NCBI GenBank assembly: GCA_049841135.1
Contig: JASGHK010000001.1
Coordinates: 868,001 to 932,000, forward strand
Length of the DNA stretch: 64,000 bases
Origin: JACRCT01 sp049841135
GTDB lineage: Bacteria > Myxococcota > Myxococcia > Myxococcales > UBA5297
Direction of reading: 5' to 3'
Below, piece by piece: positions 1 to 10,677 of the stretch. The notes under the pieces were generated by a model. The model ran no database searches and was not told the origin of the DNA. It saw only the letters and a list, made by a program, of their open reading frames with translations. The translations under genes and the position numbers were made by a program. Position 1 is the stretch's first letter. Every line of letters starts with the position of its first letter.

Positions 1-75
1 CTCCAGCGCGTCGGTGAGCGCTTCGACCAGCAAGGCGGAGTCGTCGACGACGATGACGCGCAGCGGCAGGCCCAT
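1..75 (-). CDS. cheB: CheB-type receiver/methylesterase, N-terminal fragment
   Basis: Only the first 25 codons are inside the window; the gene runs off the left edge. The visible residues are a receiver-domain start (RVIVVDDSALL) with the paired Asp of the acidic pocket. An AGAGGAG ribosome site precedes the ATG, which lies 7 bases after the cheA stop. A receiver directly behind cheA is normally CheB, the glutamate methylesterase that resets methyl-accepting proteins, but the catalytic domain is not visible, so this rests on position. Confidence 0.6.
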   Translation of the reverse strand, partial: MGLPLRVIVVDDSALLVEALTDALE

Positions 76-82
76 GGCTCCT

Positions 83-2267
83 CTAGCTCAAGAGCGACCG
101 CAAGGTGCGGCTCAGCTCGCCCTCGTCGAAGCTGGTCTTGACCAGGTAGGCGTTGGCGCCCGCCTGCATCGCCCGCCGCTTGTCGGCCTCGGCCCCGCGC
201 GTCGAGAGGACCACCACCGGGACCCGGCGAACCGCGTCGGCGGAGCGCAGCTTCTCGATGAGCCCGAAGCCGTCGAGGATGGGCATCTCCACGTCGGTCA
301 TCACCAGGTCGGGAAGGTCGGAGCAGGCCCGGTCGAAACCCTCGCGGCCGTTGCCCGCCTCCAGCACCTCGTAGCCCAGCCGTTCCAGGATGGGCGCCAT
401 GACCTCGCGGATGACCGGCGAGTCGTCGACGATGAGCACCCGCTTGCGGCGCGCCGCCTCGTCCCGGTGCCGGCCGATCATCCCGCGCGAGGAGAGCTTG
501 AAGATCTCGGGCACCGACAACAGCAGCACTCGCCGCCCGCCCTCCAGCTCCGCGGTCCCGGACACCACCTTCACCCCGGCCAGGAACGGGTCGAGCGCCG
601 CCACCACCACCGAGCGCTGGCCCACGAACTTGGAGACGCGCAGCGCCAGCCGCAGGCCGCCGCTCTCCACGACCGCCACGTTCAGGTCCTCGTCGGCCGC
701 GTGGCCCGCCGGCAGCCCCAGCAGCGCCGCCAGGTCGACCAGCGGGGTCAGGGCGCCGCCCACCGGCAGCGCGTGCCCCTCTCCCGACGGCCGCGCCGCG
801 TCCGCGGGGGCCCGGAGCGCCGACTCGACCGAGACCGCCGGCAGCGCGAAGGTCCGCCCGCCGGCCTCGGCCAAGAGGACCTGGGTCAGCGCCAGCGAAA
901 CGGGCATCGTCATCACGAACCGGCAGCCGCGGCCCGGCTGGTTCTCCACGCGCACCGAGCCTCCCAGCTGCTCGGTCAGCTGCGTGACCACGTCCAGGCC
1001 GATGCCGCGGCCGGACACGTCGGTGGCCTGCTCCCGGGTGGAGAAGCCGGGCTGGAAGACGAGGCGGATCAGAATCGGCGTCGGTCAGCCGCGCCGCCTC
1101 CGCCGACTCCACCACGCCCCGGCGCACCGCCGCCTCGCGGATGAGCGCCGGAGCGATGCCGCGCCCGTCGTCGGAGACGGAGAGCTCGATCTGTCCGCCC
1201 ACCGGCCGCGCGGCCAGGCGCAGCACGCCCTCCGGCGGCTTGCCGGCCCTGGCGCGCTCCTCGGGCGTCTCCAGGCCGTGGTCGACGGCGTTGCGCACCA
1301 GGTGCAGCAGCACCTTGTCGAGGTGATCGAGCACCTGCTTGTCGACCGCGACCTCGGTCCCTTCCTGCTCCACGCGCACCGCCTTGCCTTGGGCGTGGGC
1401 CAGGTCGCGCACCGCCCGCGGGTAGCGCTCGAAGAGGTCGCCCATCTGCCGCAGGCGCATCTGCCGCACCTCTTCCTGCACGGAGAGCAGGTGCATGCGG
1501 CTCTCGAAGCTCTCCGACTGCAGCGCGCCGATGCCCTGGGCCAGCTCGCGCAGGAGCAGCCCCGGGTCCTCGGTCCGCTGGGCGAGGGCGCGCTCCAGGT
1601 GGCGGCGCACGCCCTCCAGCCAGACCAGCTGCGACTCCATCTGCTCCTGGCGGACGAGGAGCGTCCCGGTGAGCGAGGTCAGCGTCGAGAGCCGCTCGGT
1701 CGCCACGCGGACGAATTCGTTGCTCTCGGGCGGGCGCGCCGCGCCCTGCGGCTCGCTCCTGGGCTCGGTCTTCGGCCCGCTCCTGGGCTCGCTTCGGGCC
1801 CCGACCTCGAGCTTGGGCTCAGGGACCGGTGCGGTCGCAGCGACCGCGGTCGGCCTCGCGACGGGCGCCGCGGGCGGCAGGTTCTTGAGGGTCTCGGCGA
1901 CGCTGGCCTCGAACTCGCCGACCTCCGACTCCTTGGAGGTATCGGCGGCCTCCGCCGCGATGAGCTGGCGCAACAGGTCGAAGCCCTTGAAGACCAGGTC
2001 GGCCGCCGGCGGTGGGACGTCGAAGGAGCGCTGCTTGGCCCACAGCAGCACGTCCTCGGTGCGGTGCGCCACGCGGTTGACCTGGGCGAAGCCGACCACC
2101 TTCGAGTCGCCCTTGAGCGTGTGGATGGTGCGCAGCACCTCCAGCGCCAGCGCCGGGTCCTCCCGGTGCTGCTCCAGCGCCACGAACGTGCGGTCGAGCA
2201 CGTCCAGCTGCTCTCGCGCGCTCTGCCGAAAGCGCACGACCAGCGCCTTGCGACGCTCGCTGGTCAA
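83..2267 (-). CDS. cheA: CheA-type histidine kinase with C-terminal receiver (one frameshift)
   Basis: Hybrid chemotaxis kinase of about 728 residues. In order: HPt domain with phospho-acceptor His near residue 49 (TIHTLKGDS), linker, dimerisation helix, ATPase domain (N-box HLVRNAVDHG, G1 DDGRGI), CheW-like domain, and a C-terminal receiver (LIVDDSP, acceptor Asp in MTDVEMP). This is the FrzE-like CheA-CheY architecture. The chosen start is TTG, overlapping the stop of the methyl-accepting protein as TTGA. One extra base at 1072-1076 breaks the frame; removing it restores a normal ATPase-domain sequence, so the gene is probably intact. It takes signals from the receptor and CheW proteins encoded just upstream. 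Confidence 0.9.
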
Positions 2268-3588
2268 CGGTTCCTCGCCACGAAGCCGGCGGCGTCATCC
2301 GTAATGCGGTTGACCAGCGACTGGAGCGTCTCCGACAGCGCGATGAGGCTCTGGCTGCAGTGCACGCTCGCCACGCTGGCCTCGGTGGTGTCCTGGGCGA
2401 TCTTGGAGACCTCGTTCATGGCCAGCGTCACCTGCTCGGTGCCGTTCTGCTGCTGGCCGATGACCTGGGCGATTTGCCGGGCCGACTGGGTGGTGTCGGC
2501 GGCGAGCTTGGTCGACTCCTCGGTGGCCAGCACCGAGGCCTGGGTCGCCTGGGTGATGGTCGCGGCCAGCTCCTTGATGTCGCGCACCGAGCCCATCACG
2601 TTCTCCGCCAGCTTCTGCATCTGGGTCGCGACCAGCGAGAAGCCGCGTCCCGCCTCGCCGGCCTTGGTGCCCTCGAGCGCGGCGTTGAGGGCGAGCAGGT
2701 CCGACTTGTTGGCGATTCCCTGATCACCTCGGAGATCTCGGTGATGCGGCGGCTGTGCGCGGAGAGCGCGGCGATCCGGTCGGCGACCACCTGGCTGTTC
2801 TCCTGGGTGCGCTCGGCGTTCTTGAGCACGCCCTGCGCGGTGTCGGCGATGACCCGCCCGGACTCGAGCAGCGACGCCATCGTGCGCCGCGTCTCCTCGA
2901 CGGCGCTCGACTGCTCGCTGGCGCCGCGCTCCTGCTGGCGCGCCCCGGCCAAGAAGTCCCCGGCGGTGGCGTTGAGCTGCACCGCGGTCTCGCTGATCTG
3001 CCGGGCCAGCTCCGCCTGGCTCTTGAGCATCTTGCGCAGCTGGACGCGGACGTAGGCCGCCACGATCACCCCCAGGACCAGGAAGAAGACCGAGACCGCC
3101 ACCGCCGTCAGGCCCACGCGGCTGGTCTCGGACTTGATGCTGCGCTTGGAGACCCGCAGGCCCAGCGTCGCAGTGGACTCGCCCTTGCCGGTCACCGGCC
3201 AGGTCGCCCACACCGTCTCGCCCAGGTCGACCACCGCCGAGCGCGGGCTGTAGACGACCTGCGTGCTCGCGTCCATCGGCTCGGGGCCGACCGCGGCGAT
3301 GGCCTTGCCCTGGGCGTCGTAGGCGGCGGCGAAGACCACCTCGTCCTGCACGGCGGCCTTGAGCGACTCGGTCACCGCGTCGCGGTCGTTGAACTGGATG
3401 CCGGGCGCGACCTCCATGGCCAGCACCTTGCCCAACAAGGAGACCTTCCCGTCGAGCGCCTTGCTGAGCAGGTCGACCTGCCGCAGCGGGAAGAAGATGG
3501 ACTGGAAGAGGACGGTGAGCAGCACGGTCCCCAGGATCCACGCGAAGACCCTGTTCTCGACCAGCGAGCCCTTCTTCTTGGCCGACAT
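2264..3588 (-). CDS. Methyl-accepting chemotaxis protein (one frameshift)
   Basis: Transmembrane chemoreceptor of about 442 residues. Membrane segments lie at about residues 14-33 and 159-181, with a sensor region between them and a cytoplasmic signalling domain. The hairpin tip reads SDLLALNAALEGTKAGE followed by GRGFSLVA, the conserved CheA/CheW contact. A base is missing before GATC at 2723; restoring it gives ISEVIQGIANKSD, so the break is probably an error. The gene sits between two CheW-like genes and cheA and overlaps cheA. The periplasmic part matches no ligand-binding fold I recognise. Confidence 0.9.
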
Positions 3589-3616
3589 GCGAACCCTCCG
3601 TTGCGCGAAGCGACTT

Positions 3617-4015
3617 TCAGGCTTTGGAGACGCCGCGCAGCCGCTCGGCGTCGAGGAGAAAGCAGAACCCTTCGGGCGCCTGGACCAGGCCGGCGCAGCC
3701 GAAGCGCTGGCCGGCGCCGGCGAGGATCGCGGGAAGCGGGTGCACGCTCAGCAGCTCGACGGGCTTGACCGTCACCGCCTCGCCGAGGACGACGTACAGC
3801 TCCCGTCCCTTGCCCGCCAGGCCGGCGACCCGGCGCCCCTGGGGCGCAGAGGGCGCGCCCAGCAGGCGCCCCAGGTCGAGGCAGGCCTCGTCCTCGAGGT
3901 CCAGCAGGTCGTCCCAGGCCGTGAGGAAGGCGATCTGCTCCAGCGGCAGCGCGAGCGCATAGGGCCCCACCTGGCTGGTCGCGAGCGCGACCTCACAGCC
4001 GCGGCCGGCGCTCAT
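3617..4015 (-). CDS. CheW-like coupling protein (short)
   Basis: 132 residues. The beta-rich pattern (YALALPLEQIAFLTAWDD, ELYVVLGEAV, CAGLVQAPEGF) fits a divergent CheW domain that would couple the receptor to CheA. Its ATG overlaps the stop of the upstream CheW-like gene (ATGA), so the two are probably translationally coupled. It is shorter than E. coli CheW. The two CheW-like genes next to a receptor and a CheA-receiver hybrid recall the FrzA/FrzB pair of myxobacteria. Confidence 0.7.
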   Translation of the reverse strand: MSAGRGCEVALATSQVGPYALALPLEQIAFLTAWDDLLDLEDEACLDLGRLLGAPSAPQGRRVAGLAGKGRELYVVLGEAVTVKPVELLSVHPLPAILAGAGQRFGCAGLVQAPEGFCFLLDAERLRGVSKA

Positions 4016-4552
4016 CCCTTCACCCGCAGGGCCTCGAGCAGCGCCACCGTGTCCAGCACGCCGACGACCCCCTCGGGCTCGGGGAAGCTCGGCCACCAGG
4101 AACGGCACGATCCGCTCGCCCTGCAGCACGCCGTGGGGCGGCGGAAACGCCCCGCCGACCTCGCGGACCCCGGCGACCTTCTCGCAGCGCAGCCCCGCGG
4201 TCAGCCCACCCGCGCTCGCCACGACGATCCGCTCGAGCCCCAGCGCCTCACCGGCGTTGCGCGCCGACTCGCCGCCCGCCCGCTCCCCGTCGAGGCGGAA
4301 GAACGACGCCAGGTCCACCACCGCCAGCGCCGACTCCCCGTGCGAGATGACGCCCAGGACGTGCGGCGGGGTGTGCGGCACCGGGGAGGGCGCCCGGGTC
4401 TCGAGGATGGCCTGGACGTGCGAGGCCTCGAAGGCAAGCCAGGCACCGCCGACGCGGCAGACGAGCAGCGCCGTCCGCCCGCGCTCGGCCGCCGGCGCCT
4501 GGGCCGCCTGGGCGCGCAGGGTCTCGGCCGCATCGACCAGGGAGGTGGGCAT
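4012..4552 (-). CDS. CheW-like coupling protein (one frameshift)
   Basis: About 179 residues. A CheW fold is visible (ALLVCRVGGAWLAFEASHVQAILE, PPHVLGVISHGESALAVVDLASFF, RIVVASAGG). An extra base at 4084-4090 (GAGCTC read as GAAGCTC) shifts the last 30 codons; correcting it gives ELPEPEGVVGVLDTVALLEALRVKG and a TGA overlapping the next start. It follows the response-regulator gene directly. Expected to bridge CheA and the receptor at the inner membrane. Confidence 0.8.
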
Positions 4553-4554
4553 CG

Positions 4555-4926
4555 CTAGTTCTCGACGAGACTGCGGACCTGGCTGATGAGGTCGGCCTCG
4601 TTCATGGTCTTCTGGATGTACCCGTCCGCCCCGCACTCGCTCGCCACCCGGCGCAGCTGGTCGACCGGCGCGTCGGAGTAGAGCACCACCTTGGTCCGCC
4701 GCGACGCGTCGCGCTGCCCGAGGATCTTCACCACGGTCGCGCCGTTGAGGGTGGGCATGTTCAGGTCGATGAGCAGCACCTTCGGGTTCTCCTTGCGGAC
4801 CAGGTGCGCCACGCTCAACGGGTTGTCGAGCGTGATGACCTCGAACCCGGCCTCCTCGAGGATGATCGCCGAGCCCTCGAGCACCACCGGGCTGTCGTCG
4901 ACGATGAGAACCTTGTGCTTGTCCAT
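4555..4926 (-). CDS. Single-domain response regulator (CheY-like)
   Basis: 123 residues, one receiver domain and no output domain. The acidic pair (IVDDS), phospho-acceptor Asp54 (LLIDLNMPT), switch Ser (VLYSDAP) and C-terminal Lys (YIQK) are all present. ATG is chosen because the receiver fold begins there; a longer reading to 4968 adds only low-complexity residues. It is first in the chemotaxis operon and presumably receives phosphate from the CheA hybrid. Confidence 0.88.
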   Translation of the reverse strand: MDKHKVLIVDDSPVVLEGSAIILEEAGFEVITLDNPLSVAHLVRKENPKVLLIDLNMPTLNGATVVKILGQRDASRRTKVVLYSDAPVDQLRRVASECGADGYIQKTMNEADLISQVRSLVEN

Positions 4927-4964
4927 GGGACCACCCTCTCCGTATCCAACCCCGGCCTTCCCGG

Positions 4965-5186
4965 TCACAGGTCATACCCCAACTGCAAGCCGGCCTGGAA
5001 CCGGCTGAGCTGCAGGAGCGCGTCGGGCAGCGGGCCGATGGCATCGGGGCCGCGGCGGGCGAAGCCCCAGGAAGCCATCCGCGAATAGGACAGGCTGTCG
5101 AGCCGGCCGCCGACCGCTGCGCGCAGTGCGACCTGCCACCACGAGCAGGACGGCCACCAAACGGCCCGGAAGACCACGGACGACAT
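4965..5186 (-). CDS. Possible small protein, unrecognised
   Basis: 73 codons starting at an ATG behind a GAGGCGGGG ribosome site, 38 bases ahead of the response-regulator gene on the same strand. The N-terminus is hydrophobic and the end reads QAGLQLGYDL, reminiscent of a beta-strand terminus. Another frame gives a better signal-peptide-like stretch (LVAVLLVVAG), so a further indel here is possible. No family recognised; it may be non-coding. Confidence 0.3.
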   Translation of the reverse strand: MSSVVFRAVWWPSCSWWQVALRAAVGGRLDSLSYSRMASWGFARRGPDAIGPLPDALLQLSRFQAGLQLGYDL

Positions 5187-5356
5187 CGCTGGACGCCCCG
5201 CCTCGTTCCCAGAAAGTCGGGCGGAGTCTGGCAAAAACGACCCCTCGGCGCAACGGACGGCCGGCGGGCCGCCGAGCATCTGTCCTAGAGCCTTTGACCG
5301 TCCCCGAAGGCGTGAACTAGCATCGCGCCGCCGTCGTGCCCGGGAGCCAGAGCCAA

Positions 5357-6895
5357 ATGCGCGTCACGCCGAAGGAAGGCAGCCGTCGGACCATCTACAC
5401 GGATTCGATGGAGATCTTCCACCGGGCCGCGGACCTCATCGGGCTCGACCACCGCGTCCGCCTGGAGATCGAGGAGCCGGACTACGAGCACATCTTCTAC
5501 GTCACGGTGAAGCTCAAGGACCGGCTCGTGCCGCTGCCCGAGGCCGAAGGGGCCCGCTACACGGACCTGCCGGAGTCGGTGCTGCGCGACCCCCAGGCGC
5601 TCGAGAAGCTGGCCGACGGGGCGATGCTGCTCAAGGGCCGGGGCCTCTTGGGCTCCGACGTCACCATCCGGCAGGGCGTCATCCGCCTCCACGGTGGCGG
5701 GCTCTACCGACTGCAGCCGGGCCAGCCCAAGCGGTTCAAGGCCTACCGCGTCCAGCACAACGCGGCGCGCGGGCCCTACAAGGGCGGCGTGCGCTACCAC
5801 AAGGAGGTCTCCCTCGACCTCTTCAAGTGCCTGGCCGCGCAGATGACCTGGAAGACCGCCATCGCCGACGTCCCCTTCGGCGGCGCCAAGGGCGGCATCA
5901 AGATCGACCCGTTCGCCTACGGCAAGGAGGAGCTCGAGCAGGTCAGCCTGCGCTACATGTTCAAGCTCAAGCGCCTGGTGGGCCCCAACGTCGACATCCC
6001 CGCCCCGGAGGTGGGGACCAGCGCCGAGACGATGGCCTACTTCCTGCGCGAGTACTGCGACGGCGAGCGCGACCGCCACCGCCTGCGCGGCGCGGTGACC
6101 GGCAAGGACGTGCGCATCGGCGGCTCCGAGGGTCGGCTCAAGGCCACCGGACAGGGCCTGGCGTACCTCATTGAGGAGTGGGCCAAGGCGCGGGGCGAGA
6201 CGCTCAAGGGAAAGACCTTCCTCCTGCAGGGCTTCGGCAACGTGGGCTGCGCGGTGGCGGAGTACCTGACGCAGATGGGCTGCCGGCCCATCGCCATCGC
6301 CGACGTCGAGGGGACCATCTACAACCCCAACGGCATCGACATCGACGCCCTCACCCGCTACGCCTACGAGAACGCCCACAACCTGCGGCACACCGTGGCC
6401 GGCTTCCCGGAGGCGCAGGCCATCGGCCGCAAGGACTTCTGGGAGCTCAAGGCCGACATCCTCATCCCCGCCGCGCTGTCCTGGGAGATTACCCCGGAGG
6501 TCGCGGAGAGGATCAAGGTCCAGCTCGTGGCCGAGGGGGCGAGCGCCCCGACCACCTCCGACGCCGACGACGTGCTGCGGGCGCGCAAGGTGGACCTCAT
6601 CCCGGACGTCATCGGCAACGCCGGCGGGGTCATCGTCAGCTACTACGAGTGGCTGCAGAACGAGCGCATGGAGCACTGGCCGGAGTCGGAGGTGCGCACG
6701 CGGCTGGAGCGGACCATCAAGAGCAACTACCAGGTCATCCGCGACATCGCCCGCAACGCCCCGACCCGCACCGACACCCATGACTCGCGCCGCTTCTGCG
6801 TGGGCAAGGAGACGGACATGCGGCTGGCGGCGATGGTGCTGGCGCTCAAGCGGATCGAGGCCCACTACATGCTCGAGGGCTTCTCGCACAACTGA
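5357..6895 (+). CDS. Glu/Leu/Phe/Val dehydrogenase (glutamate dehydrogenase type)
   Basis: 512 residues. It interconverts glutamate and 2-oxoglutarate, or the corresponding branched-chain pairs, with NAD(P). Visible motifs: PYKGGVRYH, the catalytic-Lys region MTWKTAIADVPFGGAKGG, the Rossmann loop GFGNVG, and the adenine-side IPDVIGNAGGVIVSYYEW. About 100 extra N-terminal residues precede the dimerisation domain, making it longer than the usual 420-450. The ATG at 5357 follows GGGAG; an upstream GTG at 5336 lacks a ribosome site. Single gene, convergent with the PilZ gene. Substrate specificity cannot be read from sequence alone. Confidence 0.93.
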   Translation: MRVTPKEGSRRTIYTDSMEIFHRAADLIGLDHRVRLEIEEPDYEHIFYVTVKLKDRLVPLPEAEGARYTDLPESVLRDPQALEKLADGAMLLKGRGLLGSDVTIRQGVIRLHGGGLYRLQPGQPKRFKAYRVQHNAARGPYKGGVRYHKEVSLDLFKCLAAQMTWKTAIADVPFGGAKGGIKIDPFAYGKEELEQVSLRYMFKLKRLVGPNVDIPAPEVGTSAETMAYFLREYCDGERDRHRLRGAVTGKDVRIGGSEGRLKATGQGLAYLIEEWAKARGETLKGKTFLLQGFGNVGCAVAEYLTQMGCRPIAIADVEGTIYNPNGIDIDALTRYAYENAHNLRHTVAGFPEAQAIGRKDFWELKADILIPAALSWEITPEVAERIKVQLVAEGASAPTTSDADDVLRARKVDLIPDVIGNAGGVIVSYYEWLQNERMEHWPESEVRTRLERTIKSNYQVIRDIARNAPTRTDTHDSRRFCVGKETDMRLAAMVLALKRIEAHYMLEGFSHN

Positions 6896-6982
6896 GCGAC
6901 TCGGTCGGCTTCGAATCCGCCGCGCCCTGCCAAGACTTCGGTTCGGAGTAAGGCGAAGCGCCCAACCGAAGTCGGGCTGGAA

Positions 6983-7015
6983 AAAGGGCCCGAGCGGCAC
7001 GCCGCCCAGGCCCTT
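6983..7015 (-). terminator. Rho-independent terminator of the PilZ gene
   Basis: Inverted repeat AAGGGCC/GGCCCTT with an extra GC-rich inner pairing. On the minus strand it is followed by TTTTT (the A-run at 6981-6985 of the plus strand). It lies 36 bases past the PilZ stop and may also act on the convergent dehydrogenase transcript. Confidence 0.75.
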
Positions 7016-7050
7016 CGTGTCTTCGAACCTCTGGCCTGCGAGACCGCGGC

Positions 7051-7416
7051 TCAGTGAATGAGCTTGTTCGCCTCGGCCGCTTCCTTCGCCAGCGGAGCGC
7101 TCAGTCCCAGCTCCTTGGCGTCGATCTCCACGAAGCGCACGCCCATCCCGCGAAGCTGGCTCTCGTTGTCGCTCGTGCCGCCGTAGGAGAGGAAGCACTG
7201 GTAGCGGACGTCGGCCACCATGGTGATCTCGGCGGTCGAGTCCGCAGCGACGAAGGTGATCTTGATGCGCGAGCCGAGGCGGTAGGGCTCGCGAGTCTCG
7301 ATGAACATGCCTCCGTCAGAAATGTTGCGGGCGATTCCGCGCGTCATCCCCTCCTCGCCGGAGAGGTAAACGGGGAACGCCTTGTCGAAACGCATCGAAG
7401 TTCTGCGGTCTTTCAC
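7051..7416 (-). CDS. PilZ-domain protein
   Basis: 121 residues, essentially one PilZ domain, a c-di-GMP receptor fold. The N-terminal Arg-rich motif (KDRRTSMRFDKAFPVYL) and the ARNISDGGMFIET motif are seen, matching RxxxR and (D/N)xSxxG. The GTG at 7416 is preferred because AGTGAGGTGG precedes it; GTG at 7443 is an alternative. No output domain is attached, so it probably acts through a partner protein, perhaps in motility or exopolysaccharide control. Confidence 0.88.
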   Translation of the reverse strand: MKDRRTSMRFDKAFPVYLSGEEGMTRGIARNISDGGMFIETREPYRLGSRIKITFVAADSTAEITMVADVRYQCFLSYGGTSDNESQLRGMGVRFVEIDAKELGLSAPLAKEAAEANKLIH

Positions 7417-7586
7417 GCGCCACCTCACTTGGAATGCAACCACTGTAGCCGGTAGGCGGATGTAGTCAAAAAAGCTACCAAGGCCTACAGGCGCTCAACC
7501 CAGGAGGTCCCGATGCAACAATCCCGCCCCAGCCTCGTCCGTATTCAGGCTAAAGATCACCGGACCCCTGGCCGTGGAGGAACTCG

Positions 7587-8213
7587 ATGGCTCGTCGCGC
7601 GTGGCTCGTCGCACTCGTCATGTCGGTGGTGATTCTGCCGCAGGTCTCGCGCGCCGAGGCTCCCCCAGCCTTCGCCAAGCTGCGCGACGCGGCCCAGCCC
7701 GTCGAGAGCCTCTCGGCGTTCTTGAGCCGCTTCGTCGGGACCTGCACGGACATCGAGGAGCGGCAGACCTGCCTCGCCAACGCCAAGAAGGCGCGCAACG
7801 AACTGCTGGGCAAGTCCTTCTACGTCATCCTCGACCGCGACCAGGTGAAGATGTTCAAGGGCGGCGCCTTCAACCCGGCCAACCGCGAGTACACCATCGA
7901 GATGACGCCGTTCTTCGATGGCGGCGGCGTCGGGCTGACCAACGGCGAGCCCAAGGGTCAGGACGCCAACGGCCTGCCGCGCATCCAGATCGAGCCGATC
8001 AAGATGACCCTCCCGCCCGACGTGCTGCCCATGGACATGGAGCGGCTCTTCCGGACGCAGAACCTGAAGGTGCACCTGGTCTTCAAGCCGCAGGGAACCT
8101 GGACGCTGACCGCCAAGGACGGCACCAAGCTCGAGGGCGTCAAGGCCAAGTTCCAGGCGGTGCGCCTGACCTACGCCCGCAACGGCGACGAAGTGGCGAT
8201 GAAGGTCTACTGA
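7587..8213 (+). CDS. Secreted protein of unknown function
   Basis: 208 residues with a Sec signal peptide (hydrophobic residues 6-20, probable cut after VSRA) and a GGAGG ribosome site. The mature part has two Cys (TCTDIEERQTC) that could form a disulfide and a regular beta pattern with repeated (VKMFKGGAFNPANREYTIEM, LVFKPQGTWTLTAKDG) strands. It resembles uncharacterised periplasmic proteins of myxobacteria (possibly the DUF6066 group, from memory). Monocistronic and convergent with htrA. Confidence 0.7.
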   Translation: MARRAWLVALVMSVVILPQVSRAEAPPAFAKLRDAAQPVESLSAFLSRFVGTCTDIEERQTCLANAKKARNELLGKSFYVILDRDQVKMFKGGAFNPANREYTIEMTPFFDGGGVGLTNGEPKGQDANGLPRIQIEPIKMTLPPDVLPMDMERLFRTQNLKVHLVFKPQGTWTLTAKDGTKLEGVKAKFQAVRLTYARNGDEVAMKVY

Positions 8214-8221
8214 TCGCTTCA

Positions 8222-8259
8222 GCCCGAGCCCGTCGAGGGGCCCGAGCCTGTCGAGGGCT
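8222..8259. repeat. Tandem REP-like element
   Basis: Two consecutive copies of GCCCGAGCYYGTCGAGGG at 8222-8240 and 8241-8259, between the secreted-protein gene and the htrA stop. The same motif recurs at 63578 and, inverted, at 63766. Confidence 0.6.
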
Positions 8260-8301
8260 CGAACCTTCCCGTAAGGCCCCAGCCCAGCAGTTCGGCTATC
8301 G

Positions 8302-9849
<1,548 letters not shown>

Positions 9850-9872
9850 CGCTGGGCGTTCTCCGATGAGAA

Positions 9873-9908
9873 GACTTCGTCGGTAGAACCTGCGCGGCCG
9901 ACGAAGTC
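9873..9908. promoter_or_regulatory. Inverted repeat upstream of htrA
   Basis: Perfect 11-bp arms GACTTCGTCGG (9873-9883) and CCGACGAAGTC (9898-9908) with a 14-base spacer, 24 bases before the htrA start. It could be an operator for a dimeric regulator or a 5'-leader hairpin. Confidence 0.45.
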
Positions 9909-9946
9909 GTGTGTCAAAGACGTGGGAGTTCCGACGGTCGAACAGT

Positions 9947-9980
9947 GAGGGCGGCAGGCGAATTCCCGCCCGCCGCCCTC
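9947..9980 (-). terminator. Hairpin downstream of grpE
   Basis: Arms GAGGGCGGC and GCCGCCCTC with further inner pairing (GGCG/CGCC), 5 bases past the grpE stop. No T-run follows, so termination efficiency is uncertain. Confidence 0.45.
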
Positions 9981-9984
9981 GAGA

Positions 9985-10587
9985 TCAGGCGGTTGGTCCG
10001 TTGGACTGCGGCTGGGCGGGCTCGGCGGCGGGGACGTGGCGGGACACCCTCACCCTCGCCGCGCGGACCACCTTCTCCCCGAGCCGGTAGCCCGGGGCGA
10101 TCTCCGCGACGACCTTGCCGTCGGAGGACGGGTCCTGCACGGGGACCAGGTCGATGACCTCGGCCAGGTTCGGGTCGTAGTCGGTGCCGACCAGCGCCAG
10201 CCGCTGCAGGCCGAGCTGGGTGAGCGTCTTGCCCAGCCCTTCGTGGATCATCTTCACGCCCTCGGCCAGCGGGCCCTTCTCGTCCTTCGCCGCCGCCAGC
10301 GCCCGCTCGAGCTCGTCGCCCACCGAGAGCAGGTGCAGGGCGATCTTGACCCGCTCCGACTCGAGGACCCGGTCCTTCTCGCGCTCCAGCCGGGTGCGGA
10401 AGTCCTTCTGGTCGTTGAGGAGGCTGCTGTAGGCGCGCGCCAGCTCGTCGATCCGCTTGTCCCGCGCCTCCAGGTCGGCCACCAGCCGGTCCATGTCCTC
10501 GCGGACCTTCTTCAGCTCGGGCTCGGGGACGTCGGTCTTGGCGGCGGCAGGCTCTTTTTCAGGCCCCTGTGTGGTTGGCTCGGTCAC
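9985..10587 (-). CDS. grpE: GrpE nucleotide-exchange factor
   Basis: 200 residues. Releases ADP from DnaK. The N-terminal coiled coil (VREDMDRLVADLEARDKRIDELARAY) is followed by the conserved central segment and the C-terminal beta domain (TDYDPNLAEVIDLV, EIAPGYRLGEKVVRAARVRVS). GTG is the chosen start because the family's acidic, Lys-rich N-terminus begins there. No dnaK is adjacent; a dnaJ lies 51 kb away in this window. It clusters with htrA and ftsH. Confidence 0.93.
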   Translation of the reverse strand: MTEPTTQGPEKEPAAAKTDVPEPELKKVREDMDRLVADLEARDKRIDELARAYSSLLNDQKDFRTRLEREKDRVLESERVKIALHLLSVGDELERALAAAKDEKGPLAEGVKMIHEGLGKTLTQLGLQRLALVGTDYDPNLAEVIDLVPVQDPSSDGKVVAEIAPGYRLGEKVVRAARVRVSRHVPAAEPAQPQSNGPTA

Positions 10588-10677
10588 GATGCATGCTCCA
10601 GTCCAGAGAGGCGCCGCCCCAGGCAGACCGGGCGGCTGGCGGCAAGCTAACCACCCAATTATCCCTGTCAAATCGGG

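Noticed and set aside
7513..7632. 39-codon frame behind AGGAGG upstream of the secreted-protein gene
   Set aside because: The ribosome site is strong, but the peptide overlaps the next start, is basic and low in complexity, and has no leader-peptide feature.
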